A stretch of DNA of 29,959 bases from contig CAZSHN010000009.1 of NCBI GenBank assembly GCA_964607015.1, forward strand, positions 1 to 29,959, in the 5' to 3' direction. This stretch comes from CAYUNN01 sp964607015. GTDB taxonomy: Bacteria; Patescibacteriota; Minisyncoccia; Minisyncoccales; JAGGXC01. The notes below the pieces were generated by a model, which was given only the letters and a program-made list of their open reading frames with translations, was not told where the DNA came from and ran no database searches. The translations under genes were made by a program, and so were the position numbers. Below are positions 13,777 through 21,650 of the stretch, piece after piece (within the stretch, counting starts at the first letter, position 1; every line of letters starts with the position of its first letter).

Positions 13777-14481
13777 TTATTCCAAACCTCTTACTTGGCA
13801 ACTACCAACAAAAGGAGCTGCTGCATTCTTTATTTCTACCATATACTCATCAGTATATGGTTTAACTTCTTCAAATTTAGGGTCAATAGTTTTCTCTCCT
13901 CTAAACTGCTGAATATAATATTTTCCTCCTGACCCTATCCATTTAGCAACTTTAATTATATCTTTTTTTTCTAAAAGACCTGGAATAATAGTAGTTCTAA
14001 ATTCATAATTTATCCCTGAATTCTTTAAAAGATTAATACTCTTTTCTATCTTTTCTGGATCAATATCTACGTTCACCACTTCCTTGTATCTTTCTTTTGG
14101 CGCTTTCACATCCATTGCCACATAATCAATTAATTTATCTTTGATCAGCCTCTCTAGCACTTCCGGATTAGACCCATTACTATCAAGCTTAACAAGAAAA
14201 CCTTTTTCTTTAATTTTTTTAATAAACTCAGGCAAGTCTTTATGAATAGTTGGCTCTCCACCACAAACTACAACTCCTTCTAAAAGCCCTTTCTTTTTAT
14301 CTAAGAAATCAAAAAAATCAGCTTCTTCCACTCGGGGCTGATTCTTTATTTTCTCTGGTAATACTAATTCTGAAGAATAACAGAAGCCGCAACGGAAGTT
14401 GCAGCCGAGAGTAAAAACAGTGCAAGCTAATTTACCAGGATAGTCAATTAAGGTTGTCTTTTGAAGACCACCGATTTCCAT
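13777..14481 (-). CDS. nrdG: Anaerobic ribonucleoside-triphosphate reductase activating protein
   Basis: Radical SAM activase that installs the glycyl radical on NrdD. The cluster motif is C27-x3-C31-x2-C34 (LGCNFRCGFCY), and GGLQKTTLIDYPGKLACTVF at the N-terminus is typical of this activase type (TIGR02495-like, rather than the short E. coli NrdG). VVCGGEPTIH is the SAM-binding GGE motif. Length 234 aa. It begins 3 nt after nrdD, so the two form an operon. Its stop codon abuts that of the convergent IPK gene. Confidence 0.93.
   Translation of the reverse strand: MEIGGLQKTTLIDYPGKLACTVFTLGCNFRCGFCYSSELVLPEKIKNQPRVEEADFFDFLDKKKGLLEGVVVCGGEPTIHKDLPEFIKKIKEKGFLVKLDSNGSNPEVLERLIKDKLIDYVAMDVKAPKERYKEVVNVDIDPEKIEKSINLLKNSGINYEFRTTIIPGLLEKKDIIKVAKWIGSGGKYYIQQFRGEKTIDPKFEEVKPYTDEYMVEIKNAAAPFVGSCQVRGLE
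13839..13870 (+). terminator. Possible IPK terminator inside nrdG
   Basis: Perfect 9-bp stem CCATATACT (13839-13847) / AGTATATGG (13852-13860), loop CATC, followed by TTTAACTTCTT on the plus strand. It is AU-rich and its U-tract is interrupted, so it is weaker than the other terminators. It also encodes PYTDEYM of NrdG, so the palindrome may be fortuitous. Confidence 0.35.
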
Positions 14482-14484
14482 GAA

Positions 14485-16593
14485 TTATTTTTTAGATGCT
14501 TTGTATTCCTTTCTTTCGTCAAACTCTTTCTTTTTTCCTTCATTCCATTGTCTGACAGGTCTAAGATAACCAACTATTCTTGAATAGACCTCACAAGGTT
14601 GTTGAATGGTACATTTAGGACATTCAAAGTGCTTACCAGACAAATAACCATGAACAGGACAAATTGAAAATGTTGGAGTAATAGTAAGGTATGGAATTTT
14701 AAATTTACTGAACGCTTTTTTAACTAAACTTTTTACCACGTTAATATCGGCAATTTCCTCTCCTAGAAAAAGATGAAGAACGGTTCCTCCAGTATAGGCG
14801 CATTGCAATTCCTCCTGAAGATCCAAGGCTTCAAAAAGATCATCAGTATAATTAACTGGTAATTGACTTGAGTTAGTATAATAAGGATTATCTTTTGTTC
14901 CTGCGGTAACAATATCAGGATATTTTTCTCTATCTTTTAAAGCTAGTCTATAAGCTGTACTCTCTGCTGGAGTAGCTTCAAGATTATAAAAACTACCATT
15001 TTCATTCTGATATTTAACTAATCTTTCTCTCATAAATTCAAGGACTTCCATGGCAAACTTCTTTCCTCTTTTTGCTCCTATATCTTCACCAACAAAATTA
15101 AGTAAAGCTTCATTCATTCCTACCAATCCAATAGTAGAGAAATGATTACCAAAATAACTTTGTCTCATCTTCTTTATTCCTTCTAAGTAATGCTTGGAAT
15201 AAGGATAAAGTCCTTTCTCCATGAAATCTTCGATTGATTTTCTTTTAATTTCCAAGCTTTCCTTTGCAACATCCATAACGTCAGCTAATCTCTTAAAGAA
15301 ATCTTTCTTTGTTTTAGAGAGATATCCTATCCTCGGTAAATTAATAGTAACTACTCCGATAGACCCAGTTAATGCTCCACTGCCAAACAATCCTCCTCCA
15401 CCTCGATTATAAAGTTCTCTTTTATCAAGTCTGAGACGACAACACATTGATCTAGCATCTTCTGGGCTAATGTCAGAATTAATATAATTAGCAAAATAAT
15501 TAATTCCATATTTTGCTGAAGCTTTCCACATTGGATCAAAAGAAGGATTGTCCCAATCAAAATCTTTAGTAATGTTTACTGTAGGAATTGGGAAATGAAA
15601 TGGCCTTCCTTTTGAATCTCCTTCCATCATACATTCATAAAGTGCCTGGTTAATCATACTTACTTCTTTCTGAAATTCTCCATATGTTTCTTCCTGAGAT
15701 TCACCGCCAATTATTACAGGTTTGTCAGCAAAGTTAGGAGAAGGAGAAAGATCTACAGTAATATTTGTAAAAGGACATTGAAATCCGACTCTTGTTGGAA
15801 TAGCACAATTAAATAAAAACTCTTGAAGAGCTTGTTTTACTTGATGATAAGTTAATCCATCGTATCTGATAAAAGGAGCGAGCAACGTTGAAAATTCACT
15901 CACTGCCTGAGCTCCAGCTGATTCTCCCTGAAGGGTATAAAAGAAATTAACTAATTGTCCTAAGGCAGTCCTTAAATGTTTAGGAGGCTTGGATTCAATT
16001 TTAGTAGAAACACCACCAAAACCCCTTAACAACAAATCATATAAGTCCCAACCGTTACAATAAGTAGCAAGAGTTCCTAGGTCATGAATATGCATGTCTC
16101 CATTTTCTACAGCATCCCTCACCTCTTTTGGATAAACTTTATTCAACCAATATTTCTTAGTAAGCATGGATACTCCATACTGATTCAATCCCTGAAGAGA
16201 ATAGGCCATATTAGCGTTTTCATGAACCTGCCAGTCTAACTCCCCAATGTAGTCATTAAGTCTCTCTACGCTCTCCTCAGTGGTTGTAGTAGCCTCTCTA
16301 ATTCTTCTTCTCTGTTCCCTATAAAGAATATAAGATTTGGCAGTCTCTACCAAACCTTCTAAAATTAATATTTCTTCAACAATGTCTTGGATCTGTTCTA
16401 CAGTTGGAATTTCTTCTTTTTTAAAACGTCTGTTTAAAAACTCAACCACTCTTTCGGTGAGTTTCTTAGATCTTTTGCCATCGCCTTGCTTAGTAGCAGT
16501 CAAAGCTTTGAAGACAGCCTTCTCAATCTTTTCTACTTCGAAGTCTACTATCTCTTCGTTCCTCTTTTTAACTTTTGTGATTTTGTTTTCCAT
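14485..16593 (-). CDS. nrdD: Anaerobic (class III) ribonucleoside-triphosphate reductase
   Basis: Glycyl-radical enzyme that makes dNTPs without oxygen. The N-terminal ATP cone (about 1-95, allosteric site) is followed by the ten-stranded barrel with PFTNITVDLSPSP and MCCRLRLDKREL. A zinc site has C645, H648, C658 and C661 (CPVHGYLSGKHFECPKC). The glycyl radical loop IVGYLRPVRQWNEGKK places the radical at G675. At 702 aa it is complete. It is followed by nrdG 3 nt later. Expression likely depends on the promoter at 16623-16651, with a DnaA box just upstream. No class I or II reductase is in the window. Confidence 0.96.
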   Translation of the reverse strand: MENKITKVKKRNEEIVDFEVEKIEKAVFKALTATKQGDGKRSKKLTERVVEFLNRRFKKEEIPTVEQIQDIVEEILILEGLVETAKSYILYREQRRRIREATTTTEESVERLNDYIGELDWQVHENANMAYSLQGLNQYGVSMLTKKYWLNKVYPKEVRDAVENGDMHIHDLGTLATYCNGWDLYDLLLRGFGGVSTKIESKPPKHLRTALGQLVNFFYTLQGESAGAQAVSEFSTLLAPFIRYDGLTYHQVKQALQEFLFNCAIPTRVGFQCPFTNITVDLSPSPNFADKPVIIGGESQEETYGEFQKEVSMINQALYECMMEGDSKGRPFHFPIPTVNITKDFDWDNPSFDPMWKASAKYGINYFANYINSDISPEDARSMCCRLRLDKRELYNRGGGGLFGSGALTGSIGVVTINLPRIGYLSKTKKDFFKRLADVMDVAKESLEIKRKSIEDFMEKGLYPYSKHYLEGIKKMRQSYFGNHFSTIGLVGMNEALLNFVGEDIGAKRGKKFAMEVLEFMRERLVKYQNENGSFYNLEATPAESTAYRLALKDREKYPDIVTAGTKDNPYYTNSSQLPVNYTDDLFEALDLQEELQCAYTGGTVLHLFLGEEIADINVVKSLVKKAFSKFKIPYLTITPTFSICPVHGYLSGKHFECPKCTIQQPCEVYSRIVGYLRPVRQWNEGKKKEFDERKEYKASKK

Positions 16594-16622
16594 GTGTAGA
16601 GAAATAAAAAAACTATTATTCT

Positions 16623-16651
16623 ATTCTAGTTTTAAGATGGGAAGCAGTCAA
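16623..16651 (-). promoter_or_regulatory. nrdD promoter
   Basis: Minus-strand TTGACT (-35, 16646-16651), 17-bp spacer, TAGAAT (-10, 16623-16628); each hexamer has 5 of 6 consensus bases. The ATG is 29 nt after the -10. No SD is visible in the leader. Confidence 0.78.
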
Positions 16652-16653
16652 AT

Positions 16654-16662
16654 TGTGGATAA
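16654..16662 (-). promoter_or_regulatory. Perfect DnaA box upstream of nrdD
   Basis: TTATCCACA on the minus strand (TGTGGATAA on plus), the exact consensus 9-mer, two bases upstream of the nrdD -35. DnaA is a known regulator of nrdAB in E. coli. Only a single box is seen, so this is not a replication origin. Binding is inferred, not shown. Confidence 0.45.
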
Positions 16663-16665
16663 CTA

Positions 16666-17115
16666 TTAATTTTTTTGGTCAGTTTTGAAAATTAACCACT
16701 GGTTGGACTCTTTCATTTTAATTAAGGCGTATTCGCCTTTTAACTCTTCTCCTTTCAAGAAAAAGACCATTTTTCCCTTTGTTTTTTCTGTTAATTTGAA
16801 TTTTCCCTTGTCAAAAATCTTAACTTTTCCTGCTCCATACTGCCCTTCTGGAATTTCTCCTTCAAAATCAATATAATCAACTGGGTGATCTTCTGTTTGA
16901 ATGGCTAATCTCTTCACTCCTTCTTTCTCTGGTACTCCTTTTGGTACTGCCCATGATTTCAAAACTCCTTCCATCTCCAGTCTAAAATCAAAATGATGAT
17001 TGCTAGCCCAATGCTCTTGAATAACAAAACGATTTTCTTCTCCTTTCTCTTCTTTTGCTTCAGGTTCAGAGGTTTTATTGAAATCTCTCTTCTTTTTGTA
17101 TTCTTCCAAAGGCAT
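16666..17115 (-). CDS. Stand-alone LigD-type 3'-phosphoesterase domain
   Basis: Corresponds to the 3'-phosphoesterase (PE) module of the NHEJ ligase LigD, which trims 3'-phosphates and 3'-ribonucleotides from DNA ends. Conserved residues are in EHWASNHHFDFRLEMEG (34-50; H35, H41, D43, R45), SWAVPKG (54-60), TEDHPVDYIDFEGEIP (74-89; H77) and GQYGAGKV (91-98). The polymerase and ligase domains of LigD are absent, as in several archaeal and bacterial stand-alone PE proteins. Length 149 aa, with a lysine-rich N-terminus. It is the last gene of the isc-udg operon (1-nt gap), which suggests a DNA repair role. Confidence 0.9.
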   Translation of the reverse strand: MPLEEYKKKRDFNKTSEPEAKEEKGEENRFVIQEHWASNHHFDFRLEMEGVLKSWAVPKGVPEKEGVKRLAIQTEDHPVDYIDFEGEIPEGQYGAGKVKIFDKGKFKLTEKTKGKMVFFLKGEELKGEYALIKMKESNQWLIFKTDQKN

Positions 17116-17116
17116 T

Positions 17117-17713
17117 TTATTTAAACTTTTTAAGAATTTTAAAATCTTCCTCGAGTAATCCTTTCATGTTTGGATTATAAGTTACTACTGCAGGATGATA
17201 GAGCGGAATAACATTTAAAGATCCAAAAAGATTGCTCATTTCAAAAATCTTTCCATGGATTTTACTTATTCCTTCAATCTTGTCTTTAAGTCCGTATTTA
17301 TCTAAAACATACTTGGTAGCATAATTTCCTAAAGTACAAATAACTTCTGGTTTGATTGCTTCTATTTGTCTCTGTAAATAAATAGTACAAGCTTGAATCT
17401 CTTCACTCTTTGGATCTCGATTGCCGGGAGGTCTACATTTTAAAATATTACAGATATAGACATCTTCTCTTTTAATTCCTGCTGAATTTAAAAGTTCGTC
17501 TAAAATCTTTCCCGCTCTTCCACAAAAAGGACGTCCCTCTTTATCTTCTTGAGCACCCGGAGCCTCGCCGATAAAAACTATTTTTGCTTTATGATTCCCT
17601 TCTCCAATAACTGGATTTATCCTTGTTTGGAACAAAGGACATTTTTGACAACTAACTACATCGTCCTTAACGCTTTTCAACTCTTCTTCTCTTTTAGATT
17701 CACCTTGAATCAT
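17117..17713 (-). CDS. Family 4 uracil-DNA glycosylase with a 4Fe-4S cluster
   Basis: Removes uracil from DNA to start base excision repair. The four cluster cysteines are C22, C25, C93 and C109. Motif A is GEAPGAQEDKEGRPF (49-63), followed by NILKCRPPGNRDP (89-101), and motif C is YHPAVVTYNP (172-181). Length 198 aa fits the thermostable UDGa family. It starts 1 nt after iscU, so a protein that needs a 4Fe-4S cluster is co-expressed with the cluster assembly scaffold, and it is followed by the LigD phosphoesterase gene. Confidence 0.93.
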   Translation of the reverse strand: MIQGESKREEELKSVKDDVVSCQKCPLFQTRINPVIGEGNHKAKIVFIGEAPGAQEDKEGRPFCGRAGKILDELLNSAGIKREDVYICNILKCRPPGNRDPKSEEIQACTIYLQRQIEAIKPEVICTLGNYATKYVLDKYGLKDKIEGISKIHGKIFEMSNLFGSLNVIPLYHPAVVTYNPNMKGLLEEDFKILKKFK

Positions 17714-17714
17714 A

Positions 17715-18227
17715 TTATTTTTTATGCATTTTTTCTTCTGCCTCGCTCCACTTTTTATACTTTTTCTTTATTCTTTCTTTTTCTTCTTCAACTCTTTTGT
17801 GAAGCTTTTTAACCTTCTCTGGAATTGGTTTTTTATTCTTCTTTAAATAATCGTAAATAGCTTCAATCAACGCATCAATAGCTAACATAGAACAATGCAT
17901 CTTAACTGGAGGTAAACCATCAAGAGAATCAGCTAATTGATCTTTACTTATATCTATCGCCTCTTTCAATGTTTTTCCTTTAGCCAGATCAGTAATCATG
18001 CTACTAGTACTTATTGCTGCCACACAACCAAAGGTTTCAAACTTGATATCCTTTAAAACCTCTTCTCCTTTTTTGTCCTTACCTACTTTAATATAAAGCC
18101 ACATTACATCTCCACAAATAGGATTACCAACCTTACCCAGACCGTCTGGGTTTTCCATTTTTCCATAATTATGAGGATTCTTAAAATGCTTAATTACTTT
18201 TTTACTGTAAGGACCAAATTTATCCAT
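17715..18227 (-). CDS. iscU: Fe-S cluster scaffold protein, IscU/NifU N-terminal type
   Basis: Scaffold on which IscS-delivered sulfur and iron form [2Fe-2S] or [4Fe-4S] clusters. The three ligand cysteines are C38 (NPICGDV, with D40), C68 (FGCVAAI) and C112 (MHCSMLA, with H111). The body is about 140 aa; a lysine/glutamate-rich helical tail (about 140-170) is additional to the E. coli protein. The LPPVK recognition motif for HscA is present (105-109), although no hscA gene is in the window. It lies 5 nt after iscS and 1 nt before the UDG gene. Confidence 0.93.
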   Translation of the reverse strand: MDKFGPYSKKVIKHFKNPHNYGKMENPDGLGKVGNPICGDVMWLYIKVGKDKKGEEVLKDIKFETFGCVAAISTSSMITDLAKGKTLKEAIDISKDQLADSLDGLPPVKMHCSMLAIDALIEAIYDYLKKNKKPIPEKVKKLHKRVEEEKERIKKKYKKWSEAEEKMHKK

Positions 18228-18232
18228 AGTTA

Positions 18233-19396
18233 TTATTTCCCAAAAGGGGAAATATCTCTTAATTTTTTAATAATACCTGGCAATACCTGAAGAACATGAT
18301 CAACCTCTTCTTCTGTTGTCCACCTGCCAAGACTCAACCTTAAAGACCCATGAGCTTCTTGAGGTTCTAACCCAATAGCTAATAGAACATGGCTTGGTTC
18401 TAATTTAGGAGAAGAACAAGCAGATCCTGTAGAGGCAATAACGCCTTCTGATTCTAGCTCTGCTATCATCGCTTCTCCTTCAATATAAGAGAAGCGGAAA
18501 TTAACATTGTTAGATAATCTTTTCTCGGGATGGCCATTCAAATAGGAATTATCTATTTTTGAAATACCTGAAATCAGCTTGTCTCTTAATTTAATTAATC
18601 TTTCTCTTTCTTTGTTCATTTCTTCCTGACAAATTTCAACTGCTTTTCCAAAACCAACTGCTGCTCCAACATTTACAGTGCTTGACCTCATTCCAAATTC
18701 ATGACCACCTCCATGAAGCAAGGGTTCAATTTCAATTCCTTTCCTAACAAAGAGACAAGCAGCTCCTTTAGGACCATACATCTTATGAGAACTGGCAGTT
18801 AACAAATCTACATTCATCTCATTAACATCTATCTCGATCTTTCCAAAACTTTGAGCCGCATCTGTATGAAAATAAATATTATTATCTTTGCAGATCTTTC
18901 CAATTTCTGGAATAGGCTGGATTGTTCCTATTTCATTATTTCCATGAATTATAGAAACAAGAATTGTATCTTCTCTAATTGAATCTTTAAGCTCGCCTAA
19001 ATTTATTAATCCATCTTTATCAACTGGCAATCTAGTTATTTCAAATCCCTGCTTCTCAAGCCATCTAGCTGATTCAATTACACAAGAATGTTCAATCTGA
19101 GAAATTATAATATGTTTACCTTTTTTCTTGTTGGCAAAAGCAATTCCTTTCAAAGCAAAATTATTACTTTCAGTAGCAGAGGCAGTAAAAATTATTTCTT
19201 CTGAATTTGCATTCATTGCACCTGCTATAATTTCCCTGCTTTTTTTAAGTCCTTCTTTTGCTTCCTGACCGACACTATGCAAAGAAACAGGATTGCCAAA
19301 TTTATCTGAAAAATAAGGAAGCATTGCTTTAACTACCCGTTCGTCAACCGGAGTCGTTGCTGCATAATCAAGATAAATTTTCTTATTTTTCTTCAT
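18233..19396 (-). CDS. iscS: Cysteine desulfurase (IscS/NifS)
   Basis: PLP enzyme that turns cysteine into alanine and a persulfide for Fe-S cluster and thiolation chemistry. LDYAATTPVD (9-18), H104 and D179 (PLP ring contacts), the PLP lysine K205 in SSHKMYGPKG (202-211) and the mobile-loop active Cys C327 in STGSACSSPK are all seen. Length 387 aa is normal. The start overlaps the upstream DUF1858 gene by 14 nt; it is kept because LDYAATTP normally begins within the first 10 residues. It feeds iscU immediately downstream. Confidence 0.95.
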   Translation of the reverse strand: MKKNKKIYLDYAATTPVDERVVKAMLPYFSDKFGNPVSLHSVGQEAKEGLKKSREIIAGAMNANSEEIIFTASATESNNFALKGIAFANKKKGKHIIISQIEHSCVIESARWLEKQGFEITRLPVDKDGLINLGELKDSIREDTILVSIIHGNNEIGTIQPIPEIGKICKDNNIYFHTDAAQSFGKIEIDVNEMNVDLLTASSHKMYGPKGAACLFVRKGIEIEPLLHGGGHEFGMRSSTVNVGAAVGFGKAVEICQEEMNKERERLIKLRDKLISGISKIDNSYLNGHPEKRLSNNVNFRFSYIEGEAMIAELESEGVIASTGSACSSPKLEPSHVLLAIGLEPQEAHGSLRLSLGRWTTEEEVDHVLQVLPGIIKKLRDISPFGK

Positions 19397-19595
19397 TTAT
19401 CTTGTTTAAATCTTTTAAGATCTTATCTAAATCGATTCCATACATTTCGCAAACCTTTCCTATTTCTAATTCTTCCATTTCAAACTTAGCAAAAGGACAA
19501 GTCAAGCAAGGAAAGTCATGCTTCCCTAAAACTTCTTCTGCCTTTGGAATCTTGAGAATCTCTGATAATTTTGTTTCTTTTGTAATTTTTTTCAT
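19383..19595 (-). CDS. DUF1858 domain protein with a CxxC motif
   Basis: A 70-aa protein with the DUF1858 pattern: ITKETKLSEILK at the N-terminus, then C30-x2-C33 in FPCLTCPFAK, then the GKVCEMYGIDLDKILKDLN helix pair. DUF1858 resembles the N-terminal domain of ScdA/YtfE-type iron-sulfur repair proteins and also occurs as a small companion of other redox proteins. It overlaps iscS by 14 nt and lies 3 nt after the SDR gene. A role in Fe-S handling is a reasonable inference from position only. Confidence 0.82.
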   Translation of the reverse strand: MKKITKETKLSEILKIPKAEEVLGKHDFPCLTCPFAKFEMEELEIGKVCEMYGIDLDKILKDLNKINEEK

Positions 19596-19598
19596 TTT

Positions 19599-20360
19599 TT
19601 ATCCCGCTAACCAGCCACCATCGATAACGACAGTAGAGCCAGTCATATAAGAGCTTTCTTCTGAAGCCAAGAACAAAACCGCATTTGAAATTTCGTCTGG
19701 CTCTCCAGCTCTTTTCATAGGTATTTTATTTATCATTGCATCCATTGAATTTGGATCTTTTTTAATAGGATCAACCATTGGAGTATCAATAACTCCAGGA
19801 GCGACGGCATTAACTCGAATATTATAAGGAGCAAGCTCAACTGCCAAAGCTTCGGTCATTGCAACAATTCCTCCTTTGGAAGCGCAATAATGAACAATAT
19901 TTTGCATTCCGATTCCTTGCTGACCCATAGCTACTGAAGCAATGTTAACAATAACTCCTGACTTTTGTTCTTTCATTATTTTTCCTGCTGCTTGAGAGCA
20001 CAAGAAGTATCCTTTCAAGTTAATATTTATTGTCTTATTCCATTCTTCTTCGCTAATGTCAAAGAATGGTTTAAATTCAACAATTCCTGCATTGTTCACA
20101 AGAATGTCTATTCTATCCCACTCATCTACAGTTTTTTGAACCATTTCTTCTACTTCTTCTTTTTGGGAGATATCACATTTTATTGCCACTGCTTCTCCTC
20201 CTTCTTCCTCGATTTCGTCAACTACTTTTTGACAGTCTTCTTGAGAAATATCGGAAACAACAACTTTTGCTCCAGCTTTAGCCAAGAGCAAAGCATGAGT
20301 CTTTCCCATTCCTCTTCGAGCTCCAGTAACAATAGCTACTTTGTTTTTTAGTTCAAACAT
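19599..20360 (-). CDS. Short-chain dehydrogenase/reductase, FabG-like
   Basis: Classical SDR with cofactor loop TGARRGMG (12-19), NNAG (89-92) and catalytic S142, Y158 and K162 (YxxxK). The C-terminus ends in TGSTVVIDGGWLAG, typical of the FabG/glucose dehydrogenase group. D37 near the end of beta 2 (VVSDIS) favours NAD over NADP. The substrate cannot be read from the sequence; 3-oxoacyl-ACP reductase, sugar or alcohol dehydrogenase are all possible. It precedes DUF1858-iscS with a 3-nt gap, a context that gives no clear metabolic hint. Confidence 0.9.
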   Translation of the reverse strand: MFELKNKVAIVTGARRGMGKTHALLLAKAGAKVVVSDISQEDCQKVVDEIEEEGGEAVAIKCDISQKEEVEEMVQKTVDEWDRIDILVNNAGIVEFKPFFDISEEEWNKTININLKGYFLCSQAAGKIMKEQKSGVIVNIASVAMGQQGIGMQNIVHYCASKGGIVAMTEALAVELAPYNIRVNAVAPGVIDTPMVDPIKKDPNSMDAMINKIPMKRAGEPDEISNAVLFLASEESSYMTGSTVVIDGGWLAG

Positions 20361-20390
20361 ATTTTTTTAAAGATTAATATTAAAGACCTT

Positions 20391-21635
20391 TTAAAAAGCT
20401 AGCAACTCTGGTCTGATTATCATAATTAAACCAAGCACTAACAATAAGATACCAGAAATTAATTTAATAAATTTTAAATAAGTCTGAGAAGCCTGAGTTA
20501 TTCTTAAAGTTAAAACAGCGATGGTAAAGATAAGGAAATCATCAAGCATGTAAAAGACAACATAGACCAAAATGTAAAAGTAATAAGATGACCCTGGAAG
20601 ATTATAAGAACTGAGAATATTAGTAAAAGCAACTGGCAATCCAAGAGAGCAAAACAATTCCACTAAATTTATTCCTGCGGCAATCAAAGCAATTCCAGCT
20701 AACGCTAAGATTAAAGAAGTATTGCTTGAGCAGAACTCTTCCATCTTTTCAAAAAGCTTTCTTTGCACTTTCCCTAAAGCACTATCTTCTTTTTTCCCTA
20801 TCTCACAAACTTTACAGGTTACTCCTTTAATGTAATCTCTCAGAATACTAATAGCAAAGATAATTATAACAATCCCTATCAAATTAGTAATAAAACTAAT
20901 ATAGCTAAGATACAAGAATAGCTCTAACCAAGCAGCAATTATCAAAAAATAAACTAAACCAGAAACAAGAATAAATGTTCCTCCGATCAGGAAAATTCTT
21001 TTTCTTGTACCAGTGCCTACCAGAACAGCTAACAAAAATCCTAGAGCTACCATAGCGCAAGCATTAAACCCGTCTAACCCACCTAGAACAATTGAAAGAA
21101 AAAGTGGAGACTTGTCTGAAAAATCTATCTTTCCAACAAAGGGAACTTCTACTTCATTAGAATCTTCTTCAGGCTCTGGTTCTGGTTCGGGTTCTGGTTC
21201 GGGTTCTGGTTCGGGTTCTGAATCTTCAATTAACTGATAAACATAATCTTTAATCTCTTTCCCGGTAGTTTCATCTCCTCCATATCCTATAAAATAACGG
21301 TCTCCAATAAAAGTTACTGGAACAAAACCCCATCTTTCTTTGGGAACTTGGTGTTCGTTGTATAGATTGCCTAAAAGACTGGTGGCGCTTTCGTCGGAAA
21401 CAAAATATTCATTAACTAAAATCTCGGGATTTTCTTGTTCTAATTTTGTTAAAAATTCTTTTTCTTCGGCACAATGAGGACAAGTTTTGGCACCAAAGAA
21501 ATTAATCTCAACTAAGGGCTCTTGATCTTCTTGAGAATTAGAACCATTAACCTTAGAAGGATTGCTAATTAAAAGAAATAAGCTAGCTCCTCCTAAGACA
21601 ATCATTAAAGAAATAAGTAATACTTTTTTCATCAT
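20391..21635 (-). CDS. Thioredoxin-like domain fused by a Glu-Pro linker to a DsbD/CcdA-like membrane domain
   Basis: Predicted membrane thiol-disulfide protein. An N-terminal signal anchor (about 3-23) leads to an exported thioredoxin/glutaredoxin-like domain (40-137) with CPHC (52-55). A linker of eight Glu-Pro repeats (140-155) follows, then at least six membrane helices (about 177-410). C193 (FNACAMVALG) and C329 (LFCSLGLPVAF) sit in helices where DsbD/CcdA carry their redox pair, and a CKVC motif (274-277) lies in a loop. It probably transfers electrons across the membrane to extracytoplasmic thiols. It starts 15 nt after def. An alternative start is the next codon, also ATG. Confidence 0.85.
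   Translation of the reverse strand: MMKKVLLISLMIVLGGASLFLLISNPSKVNGSNSQEDQEPLVEINFFGAKTCPHCAEEKEFLTKLEQENPEILVNEYFVSDESATSLLGNLYNEHQVPKERWGFVPVTFIGDRYFIGYGGDETTGKEIKDYVYQLIEDSEPEPEPEPEPEPEPEPEEDSNEVEVPFVGKIDFSDKSPLFLSIVLGGLDGFNACAMVALGFLLAVLVGTGTRKRIFLIGGTFILVSGLVYFLIIAAWLELFLYLSYISFITNLIGIVIIIFAISILRDYIKGVTCKVCEIGKKEDSALGKVQRKLFEKMEEFCSSNTSLILALAGIALIAAGINLVELFCSLGLPVAFTNILSSYNLPGSSYYFYILVYVVFYMLDDFLIFTIAVLTLRITQASQTYLKFIKLISGILLLVLGLIMIIRPELLAF
21171..21218. repeat. Hexanucleotide tandem repeat encoding (Glu-Pro)8
   Basis: Eight copies of a 6-bp unit (GGTTCT or GGTTCG on the plus strand, with the first as GGCTCT) lie inside the thioredoxin-DsbD-like gene. Unit changes of 6 bp keep the frame, so slippage would lengthen or shorten the linker without destroying the protein. 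Confidence 0.9.
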
Positions 21636-21650
21636 AGCTCAGTCTAATAA

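Noticed and set aside
13763..13800. 10-bp direct repeat TTACTTGGCA (13763-13772 and 13791-13800)
   Set aside because: One copy lies in the 3' codons of IPK and one in nrdG; there are no mobile-element features or flanking structure, so it is probably fortuitous.
16654..16662. Replication origin suggested by the DnaA box
   Set aside because: Only one box, no AT-rich unwinding cluster of boxes, and no dnaA or dnaN nearby; a regulatory role is more likely.
21171..21218. CRISPR-like or satellite array
   Set aside because: The unit is 6 bp, without spacers, and in frame as Glu-Pro codons.
21013..21237. Plus-strand open frame with Ser-Gly repeats
   Set aside because: It is the antisense of the Glu-Pro repeat region of the thioredoxin-DsbD-like gene, with no promoter or SD.
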